A model generated the notes under the pieces. That model was not told the DNA's origin, ran no database searches, and saw only the letters and a list, made by a program, of their open reading frames with translations. Shown here one piece after another: positions 56,080 to 64,000 of a DNA stretch of 64,000 nucleotides. Numbering within the stretch: the first letter of the stretch is position 1; every line of letters starts with the position of its first letter. Origin of the DNA: Volutella citrinella (lineage: Eukaryota > Ascomycota > Sordariomycetes > Hypocreales > Nectriaceae); assembly GCA_034401135.1 (NCBI GenBank), contig JAWZSP010000004.1:2976001-3040000 (forward strand), in the 5' to 3' direction. Both the position numbers and the translations under genes were made by a program.

Positions 56080-59000
56080 ATGGATCCGGACCGCTTCCAC
56101 CACTACGAAGCCTCAGCGTGGGCCAACTCAAGTTCAAAGCCCAAACCGACGAACCATGTGCATACTCCAACTGGGAGTAGCCTCGACGATTTCGAGCCGC
56201 CAAATCAAAAGAAGGGATGGACACCTCTGTCATTGTCTACGTTCATGCTCGTGGCCGTCACGACACTCACGCTCCTGATGGGCGCCGCCATCGAGACAGT
56301 TACGCAAGCAAGCCAGGCCCGAGGCGGGCTTGCTCTCGCGCCAACACGGGATGAGATTCCCCGGTATGCGATGCTGTCGTACCTGTACGTGCCAACCGTC
56401 GTTGCCGTTCTGTACAGTTTGATATGGAGCTGGATCGACCTGGACACGAAGCGGATGCAGCCCTGGCTGGAGATGTCCAAACCCGGCGGGAGCACGGCTG
56501 AGCATTCAATCCTCCTGGACTATCAGTACGAGTTTGTAGCGACGGTGCCATTTACAGCTGCAAAAAGGAGGTTTGTCATATGCTGAATTTGTGTGTTGCT
56601 TTGTCCGCCCCTGCTGACGTTGTTCCAGACACTGGCCTGTTTTCTTTGCCGGGACGGCAATGGTATTCGTCTTTTGGCTCATCACACCCTTGTCGAGTGC
56701 ACTGATGGGCACAGGCGTCGTCGGCCTGAGAAATAATGTCAAGATTGGTACAAGGGCTCAGCTGAAGCCCCCCAGAACACATGCTAGCCTGTTGGGAGCC
56801 AGGCTTCTCAACACTGCGTATTCGCTTGCCTTTCTTGAAGGGAGCCCGCCTTCATTCATGACCCGTGACTATGCCCTTCTGCCCTTCTTTGTCGAAAACG
56901 ATCCTTCGCCCCATGATGTGAAGTCCAATTGGACTGCCACAACTACCAAGCTTTCGACCGAGTTGGACTGCTGGCCGGCCAAGATTGATGGAGTCCAGAG
57001 CACCTTTAGTGCCCTTCGCAACTTTGACAGCGGCCGAGGCTGCAACGTTTCGCTTGACTTTGATTTCCGAAGCAACAAGACTAAAATGCTATACCTAGGG
57101 TACTACTACAACCCTTGGTCGGACTACTTTCTCTCCGGCCTTGAAGGGAGCTGTCGACCGACAGAGAACACAACTCATCAATTTCTTGCAGTCTGGTCCA
57201 AAGTCTTTCCGAAACCCGAGTCGGACCCTCAGTATGGGCTTAATGTCACTGGAGTATTTTGTCAAACGCGGTACTTCAAACAGCAGGCCCAAGTAGTGGT
57301 GGATTCCGAAGCATTCGAACCGCGCATACTGTCCGAGGGGCCACGGGAAACTCTCACGGAAGACGAGTTTGATTCAAAGGCATTTGAGGGCCTGTTGGCA
57401 GCTGGAATGTCCCCCGACAATCAGGTTGCGCCGAACGACATCCCCTTTACGCGAAGGATCGATCTCGCGCCACGCTTAAACGTCAGCGACTTGGAATTCC
57501 CGACAACGAATCTCGTTGGCTTTGCGCTTGCAGGAAGAGACCTGCCACTGTCCGATTATTCATCCCCGGAGCTACTCGCAAAGATATACCACGAAACCCA
57601 CAGGTACCTCTTCTCTGTGGCAGTTGATCTTTTGCTGGCCAACGAAACGCAGGTGTCCAACCGCACCGGAACGGTCGACTTCTTTCTCACCGGCATCGTG
57701 GTCAGTCGACCCCTGGCAACCGCCATCGAGTGTCTTTTAATGTTTGTCGCCATATTCACGGCCTGCGTGCTGTGGGTCTACCGAAAGAGCCCAAACAACC
57801 TCTCTGTGAATCCCTCATCCCTGAGGAGATACCTGGCCCTTCTCAGGGACGACGCAAGCATTTTTGGTGCATTCCGGCAGATGGACAGCATGAGCGAAAA
57901 GAAAATACGGAAAGCGATACAGAATGACAGTTTTGAGCTTGTATTCGACGAGAAGGCCTGCAGAAGCTTGATCCGTATGAGCAAAAGAGGACAGCTCCCT
58001 ACTGACACTGCGGAGACGGAGCTGCGTGATCCAAAAGGCTACTACAAGCCAATTCGTCCGCTTCCGCTTGGAAAACTAGCTGGATTTGCTCTGGTCGCTG
58101 TCCTTTCAGGGGCCATTATTGGTCTATCATACATGAAGAGGCAGGAGATCTTTTGGAAAGGTGGGTGTGCGACCAAGTTGTCAAGCTGTTCGCCAAACGC
58201 TTGGAGCCCGCTGACATGTTTTTCTAGGACTTGCTCGTCCATCCGAGAATTTTGAAGTATTGCAGCTTCTGCAAAACTACATACCCACCATTTTTGCAAC
58301 ACTCCTCGAGCCAACCTGGGTGCTCTTGAATAGACTACTCTGTATGTTAACGCCGTTTCAAGAGTTGCTGCAGGGAAAGGCAAGCGCATCACGATCCATC
58401 GACCTTACATACACCTCTATTCCCCCTCAGCTGGTTCTTTGGAGAGCTATTAGAGCACGACATATAATTCTTGTCTTAGTGTGCTCAATGGCGCTCCTAT
58501 CCAACCTCCTTGCTGTGGGCATGGGTTCGCTTTTCAACGAGGCTCCCATCATTGCCAACTACACCCATAATATCCAACCTCTTTTCAAGGCCCAATTCAA
58601 CAACGAATCCGTCCACGGACTTGTGAGTGACGTGGTCAAAAACTCTCGTTCAGGGTATGGATATCAAGACCACTTCTACGTCGCCATGGCGAACCTCTCC
58701 TCCGGCATCAAGCTACCACCATGGGTGTCCCAAGAGTTCTACTTCCAGCGCAACGACTTGGCTCTGACGGGCAAGGAAAAGGCAGCTGACACTTATTCCG
58801 TCTTGGCGAGGGGCATGGGAGCGAATGCCAACTGCAAGCCTATTACCCAGACAAAAATCCCCGCTAGGAGTGAATTGGGGGAATATCGCCCCTATGATCC
58901 GTGTGTCTGGGACGCAATCAGCCTCACGTTTAACTGGTTTCGCAACAGGACCGAGCCGGATCCCGACGCTGGAAAAGACGCCGCTGGCATGTCGACCACT

Positions 59001-59921
59001 GAAATCAGCGCAACAAATGGATATACCTACGGACCAAGTGCGCATGCGTGCCGGCCAAAAATGATTGTTGGCTTTGCGAGGACACTCAACGGGCAAGATG
59101 CCAACGCCACCATCGACACAAGCCTGATGCTTTGCTACCCCGTTCTTGAGACGGCCATGTTCAATATTACAGTCGATAAGAAAGGGGTCGTTCAGTCCTA
59201 CAGAAGAACGAGCGAGATAAAGAGCGATCTGGGATACGCACTGGCCGAGCAACACACCAACTTGCTCCTTTCGACATTCAACGGCTGGTGGGGCCTAGGG
59301 CGGCCATCGTGGCACAACGACAGCCTCAGCAAGACCTGGATGAGCCACCTCACAAAGGAGTCCCTGGGGTCAAGGGCAATACTCGATCCGCAAAGCCCCG
59401 TGCCGCAGGTGGATAAATTGAAGCCCGTCATCGAGAACGTCTACCGCCTTGCTTTCGCGGTTGCGCTGAGCCTCAACGAACACATCTGGGAACCCAGTCA
59501 AGACGACAGACCCGCGATCGCGACTCGACACACTCTCGAAACCAAGATATTCATGGACGACGTGTCATTCATTATCTCGATGACCGTCCTCGGTCTGAAT
59601 GTCATAGTTGCTCTTGTGTTTTACACACACGTCATGTCATTCTCCCTTCCTAGGATGCCAACGTCCATTGCATCGATTATCGCGTATTTTGCACCTAGCA
59701 GGCTTGTTAAGACACAGCTCCTCAAACCGGGAGATGGCCCCAACGGCCAGACGTTTAGCTTTGGAAGGTATGTCGGGACTGACGGGGACACATATATTGG
59801 GGTTGAATTGGACCCGCACGTCGTGCTGGTGACGTCGCCAAAAACGAAAGTTAAAGGCAATGACCTGCTAAGGAGGTTTCGAAGGGATGAAAAGGCGGGC
59901 AGATGCGACACATGGATATAG
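56080..59921 (+). CDS. Multi-pass membrane protein, DUF3433 type
   Basis: Three exons, 56080-56570, 56629-58160 and 58228-59921, give 1238 aa; splices rebuild AAKRRHWPVFFAGT and IFWKGLARPSENFEV. Function is unknown; such proteins are common in filamentous ascomycetes. Predicted membrane segments by eye lie near 52-74, 97-119, 168-190, 525-548, 648-668, 696-718, 753-776 and 1120-1145. The chain appears to have two similar halves. Each starts with membrane segments, continues with a large Asn-glycosylation-rich, probably extracytosolic region (NWTATTT, CNVSLDF, NETQVSNRTG; later NYTHN, NATID, FNITVD) and ends with a membrane segment followed by a cytosolic stretch. The start MDPDRFHHYEAS is the first ATG in frame; the frame extends upstream only to a GTG. 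A further 5' exon cannot be excluded. Confidence 0.75.
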
Positions 59922-60117
59922 GAAACCAAATACATGGGCCTTCTATTCTTACAATGCTATGAAGCTTCTCACATGATGACCTAGTAGCCAAGCGATGTGT
60001 CTCTCTGAAATGGGCCCCTGAGTGACCATTGTTCTGTCTAATATATACATGTCCATGTAATCCCCCATCCTATCCTTTGCTTGCAATGAAGATGCACAGC
60101 GTCGCACACACGAATGC

Positions 60118-61332
60118 CTAGTTCGGCGCGATACGGCGCACATGGCGCATGCGTCGAGTGCCTCCAGTAGCTGCCATCGCAAGCTCTGCTGCCTGCCCTG
60201 GCGTGCAATTGGCACCGGCGGCAACTGGCTGGAGGGCAGTCCAAGCTCCGCTGGCACACCGTTGGAATGAGGTCCCCCCGACGCAGTTCCACTCACCCTC
60301 GGATGTACACGCGGTGCCGGCAGCGAACCCACCACTGGGGTTCCCAGATCCGGAGCCGTTACCGGGGTTCTTCGAGCCAGAATCGTTGCCAGGATTTGCG
60401 GCAACGCTGGTGGCTGCGGGCGGTTGCTTGGTGGCGGTTGGTGCCGTAGGCCCAGGTCCCCCTTCAGAAACAGTGATGAATACGCCTCCAGGGATAGTGG
60501 GCGCAGAAGGGGGAGCAGAAGGGGTAACAGAAGGCTTTACACCTGTGGGAGCACTTCCAGGCTGAGTTGGCTGAACGGTTTTGGTCCCGCCGTTACCACC
60601 ACCGTTACCACCCCCGTTACCACCACCACTGCCGCCGCCACCACCACCGGAGCCCTGCTGACAAGAACCCGTTGGTGCTTTGCCTTTGGCGCCAGAATAT
60701 TTTTCCAATCCTTCCCCGGGGTTGGGGAACGTGACGTCAAACTCTTCGGTGGTGGAACAGCCATTGCCAATGTTGGCAACGAACATGTCTGGCAAAGAAT
60801 CGAGGTAGCCAGCGGAGCCGCCAGACCCAGTGACTTGCACGGGAGCACAGTTCATGTACATCTCTCTGTTACCAATGGTGTTGAACCAAGTCCAGGCAAG
60901 AGTGTAATCCCCGGCAGCAAGATCCTGGGGAATTGTAAACTTGAGGTCGGTGGGGGTATCTAGTTTGGCGTTCTCGGGAAGGTTTCCCTTTACCCCCTTG
61001 ACGGGGCATCCGCCTTCGAAAGACTTGATGACTTTCCAGACGGAGTTTTTGGTAGGTTCTTTGTCCTTAGTGACAGAGATTTGGCAACTCCCACCCCCAT
61101 GAACGGCTGAGCCCATGAACTTGAGAGGTTGTGTACTCCCCTGCGCGTACACGTTGGACCCGCTAGCGGCTGCATACACGCCACTCCGTTGCTTGCAAGG
61201 GAAATCAGAGCCATCGGCAGCCAGTGGGCCGTTGTTGAGGTTGCTCGCCCCGTAGGGAGCAGGGTTGGTAAGCAGCAGATGAGCCTGGGAGGTAGCGGCC
61301 AAGGCCAAAAGAGCAATGTATTGTGCGAACAT
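60118..61332 (-). CDS. AA11-type lytic polysaccharide monooxygenase with X278 tail
   Basis: Intronless, 404 aa. LPMOs cut crystalline polysaccharides with a copper ion held by the N-terminal histidine; AA11 members act on chitin. The signal peptide MFAQYIALLALAATSQA is followed directly by His18, which becomes residue 1 of the mature enzyme. The second copper-binding histidine would be His78 in AVHGGGSCQ (mature 61, close to the position in characterised AA11). Other landmarks are GSDFPCKQR, YTLAWTWFNTIGNREMYMNC and LPDMFVANIGNGC. A Gly/Asn-rich linker (about 228-250), then a Pro/Thr/Ser linker, leads to a C-terminal Cys module (GTACTSEGEWNCVGG, FQRCASGAW) that matches the X278 domain often found on AA11 enzymes. 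Subfamily assignment is by eye and could be an AA11-like group. It converges on the DUF3433 gene, 196 nt away. Confidence 0.82.
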   Translation of the reverse strand: MFAQYIALLALAATSQAHLLLTNPAPYGASNLNNGPLAADGSDFPCKQRSGVYAAASGSNVYAQGSTQPLKFMGSAVHGGGSCQISVTKDKEPTKNSVWKVIKSFEGGCPVKGVKGNLPENAKLDTPTDLKFTIPQDLAAGDYTLAWTWFNTIGNREMYMNCAPVQVTGSGGSAGYLDSLPDMFVANIGNGCSTTEEFDVTFPNPGEGLEKYSGAKGKAPTGSCQQGSGGGGGGSGGGNGGGNGGGNGGTKTVQPTQPGSAPTGVKPSVTPSAPPSAPTIPGGVFITVSEGGPGPTAPTATKQPPAATSVAANPGNDSGSKNPGNGSGSGNPSGGFAAGTACTSEGEWNCVGGTSFQRCASGAWTALQPVAAGANCTPGQAAELAMAATGGTRRMRHVRRIAPN

Positions 61333-64000
61333 CTTGTGTGAGATATCTCCAAGCTTTGGTCGTACCGGACGACGTATGTGGAGTCTTCGATGACAGTGTG
61401 GTTGTTGCTGACAGGTGTCAAAGAGTGAAGAGTTGCCGAAGGGCGGGTATAGTTCAAAATGAAGGCAGAAAAAGGTGCACCAGGCACAGAAGATTTGGGT
61501 AAACGAAGTAAGGACTAGCCTTTATTGAAACGAAAAGGGGAAGGAATGAAATGTCACGCGGACAACCTCACCAAAATGATGGATTGAAGACTTGGATGCT
61601 TGGCATGAAGGGAAAACGACTGAGGCGGGCGGTGCCCTCCTATTATAGGCAATCAGTTCAGTCAAATGGCAACAACCGTGGGAGTGAACATAACATGATG
61701 AGTGTGAAACGGCAACTAGATGCAAGCTTCAGGTACATTTGGTAGCACGGACGGGGTCGTGTCAAGCCGATCATGGATCAACCGCTAGTACAGGGGCGGG
61801 AGAGAACTGGCTTGGATGCTCGAGCCAGTAGGAAACAATTCAGTCGTCCACACAATGGTTTTTCGAAGCATGGCGGCTGATCCAGGGGCGAGAGGATAAA
61901 GGGTCATATGCTTGGGAAAGCAAATGATAGGCCACTGGCTTGTCTGAGATCTAGATGGTCACGAAACAACGTCTAAGTGGGTTTCCAAGCGCTTCGGTTT
62001 GCCGATGCCCGCCCTGGCGAGTCATTGTTTGGTGCAGCGAACACGACATGTGTGTGTATGCCATGTGAGCCACATATGGAGGCATGCCTACTGCAATGCA
62101 CCAGACCCGGCCCATCCAGGGTCGTCATGGCGACATGTTTGCATGCCGACCGCTATGGACAGGCACTGAATGATGTCCTCAATTAGTGAAGTCATCTGTG
62201 TAGAGTGAGAGGGCAGGCGTGATGTAAGTCGTGTTGACGTCTGAGGCTGGGTAACATGGCCGCCAATCAGCCCGGACCAGGCCAAGGGGTCGGATGCATC
62301 GGCCAGGCTGGAGACCCACTTGGGCCTTTGCAAGTTCCAAGCAGACGGGACGATGGGCTCTTGACACCGACTTTTGGGGTATCAGTCGTGGGGCGAAGTT
62401 TTAGGGGCGGCTACTCGTTGCGCCCAGTGGCCAGTTCATGGCGAAAAGCGAGACGGAGGGGCAACCTTCGCGATGCGTCTGGCTCAATGCAGACCTTGAG
62501 TTGTTCGTGCATCGCATCGAATCAATGGTGCCTTGTCCCTGACGCGCTACCGGCAACGACACTCCGAGTGGTCATCATAGAGAGCCACCACACCATCCAC
62601 ACGTCAAGCGACAAGGGGGGGCTGCGGCCCAGACAGCTAGACAGGGCACAGGGGTCTTTTCCGCCAATGGTGATGGCGATCGTTAAAAAGCGGGGGGCCG
62701 CCTTGGCCAGTCATCCACAAGATCAATGCCAAGCCCCAAACGTTTCTGTGGGTGAGACAGAACAAGTAATGGACAGAAGAAAGATGCCCTCACAGAAGGA
62801 ACGATGTGGCAGGTGGGTTCGCGTGTGAGGTTTGAGTCAATGCTAGACGCTGGCTGGGAGTGGCTTGAGCCGGCTTCACTTGTCGTGGTGTCGCGCAATC
62901 GCCTAGCGTGTTTCCCTTTCAAACCAGCGCGATACCCCACGAAGGGCTTCCCTCCACCATGTGTTCAACGGCAAGCATTGACGATGACGACTACCAGAGG
63001 GGACTGGACGAAGAGCATGACGAAACAGAGTGGGTTTCAACATTGTCCGCTACCATTCTCCTGTTTCCAGTCACTTGTTTCCTGTGTGGTGTAGATGGCC
63101 GTCTTGGGATGTGTCAGGTCGTGTGATGGCCGGCTGAATCCGGGGTCGGCTGATAGGTCGCGACGTGTTTTTTTTTTGGCATCGGTGTCTCGAGCTGACA
63201 AGTCATGATGGCTGGTGATGGTGTTTGGCCTGGACCTGGTGTTGAGTGCAGATGGCCACTGGTTGGGCCGGGCTTTTTTTTATTTGGTAAGCGCCTGCCT
63301 CTGCCTGACGTGGTGCTTTGGGCAACCGACAGTTTGGCAGGCCCCTGGCCCAGTCTGCAGGAGGCCAGCTGCACCAACCCACCTGAGGAGCTAATTCGGA
63401 CTTGTTTCCCAGCCCCTGACACTCTATTCTTACCATCAAAGAGGATACGGGACGGACATCAGCTGAAGTCCTTCTGGCACCGGTTCGGGAGGGGTTCCCT
63501 GCATCAGCTCCAGCTGCAGCCATCCAACTGCAGAAAAAGTCCTGCTTCTCAGAACACCAATGGTATGTTGTCTACAGCCGCCAGCACCAGGCGTTTACCG
63601 CCTCATGTCCAGCGTGGAGTCCCAAGGCTGCATTTCTTCCAGGCAGAGGTCGCGGTGCAGACCGGATGGCCCTGCGGCCCATGCTTCCTGGAAGGGGGTT
63701 AAATGAGTGAGGATGGAAGCAAGTGTTTGCCACCATCATGCATGGCCCTGCGCTTCTCTCTCTGGCTTCCGCCCAATAAAGTCTCCGCCACCATTGCCCC
63801 GTTGCACTAAATCGAGGAAGTAGCAATATGATCGCCACAGCAGGCCCATACCCAGAAACAATCTGTGAAACCAGGAGGCCTGTGAGCACTGACCTATCAT
63901 TATCGGCGTCGGTTCTTCACAATTAGAACACTCTGTCTAGCTGTCGTTCAATGCCGTGGCTGAGTTCAAGGTAGCCTCATAATACCCAGGGCGGCTATAT
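61333..64000. other. Gene-poor right end of window
   Basis: No convincing coding region. Frames up to 190 codons (62256-62828 +, 63205-63702 +) lack recognisable domains and splice-supported extensions. 61333-61700 should carry the LPMO promoter on the - strand. T-rich runs occur at 63168-63177 and 63272-63280. Confidence 0.45.

Noticed and set aside
62256..62828. 190-codon + strand frame near the right end
   Set aside because: No recognisable features and no supporting promoter or splice signals; overlapping frames of similar length occur on both strands.

Overview
This window is chromosomal DNA of a filamentous ascomycete. Most likely it is a Sordariomycete, and the gene content fits Hypocreales, but that placement is inferred from the proteins and not computed. 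The evidence is intron-containing genes with short introns (about 50-180 nt, GT(A/R)(A/C)GT donors, CTAAC or CTGAC branch sites, YAG acceptors), CT-rich leaders, long intergenic spaces and single-copy eukaryotic housekeeping genes. I see no bacterial operons, CRISPR arrays, rRNA genes, convincing tRNA genes or intact transposons.

Layout. 1-9.9 kb: MKT1-like (+) and SSD1-like (-), two post-transcriptional regulators facing each other. 9.9-13.9 kb: no convincing gene. 13.9-19.2 kb: GLE1 mRNA-export factor (+), TLG1/syntaxin-6 type SNARE (-) and a METTL25-type methyltransferase (+). 21.5-22.3 kb: a Trp-rich orphan. 23.7-29.1 kb: a CASTOR/GATS-like ACT-domain protein (+), a YIH1/IMPACT-like protein (-) and VMA1, the V-ATPase catalytic subunit (-); all three bear on amino-acid and TORC1/GCN2 signalling. 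30.1-35.3 kb: an M13 metallopeptidase and an acid-sphingomyelinase-like phosphodiesterase (both -). 35.9-42.4 kb: PET127 (-) and HID1 (+) from a shared divergent promoter. 43.5-45.4 kb: a degenerate epoxide-hydrolase-like protein (+). 46.1-49.3 kb: exocyst SEC8 (+). 53.0-54.7 kb: cell-wall regulator SMI1/KNR4 (+). 56.1-59.9 kb: a DUF3433 membrane protein (+). 60.1-61.3 kb: a secreted AA11-type lytic polysaccharide monooxygenase (-). 61.3-64 kb: no convincing gene.

I rebuilt exon structures by hand from splice signals and frame continuity. Each multi-exon model keeps an open frame and a total length divisible by three. Several genes (MKT1, VMA1, SMI1, CASTOR-like) have a first coding exon of only 7-24 nt, so an ORF scan alone misses their real starts. 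Gene names rest on motif and sequence recognition, not on database searches.

No single cluster looks like an obvious new system. The most interesting leads are a 188-codon in-frame ATG extension upstream of VMA1, the CASTOR-like/YIH1/VMA1 neighbourhood, the loss of canonical active-site motifs in the epoxide-hydrolase-like protein, a cluster of NDR-kinase type HxRxxS sites in SSD1, and homopolymeric G tracts beside two coding regions.
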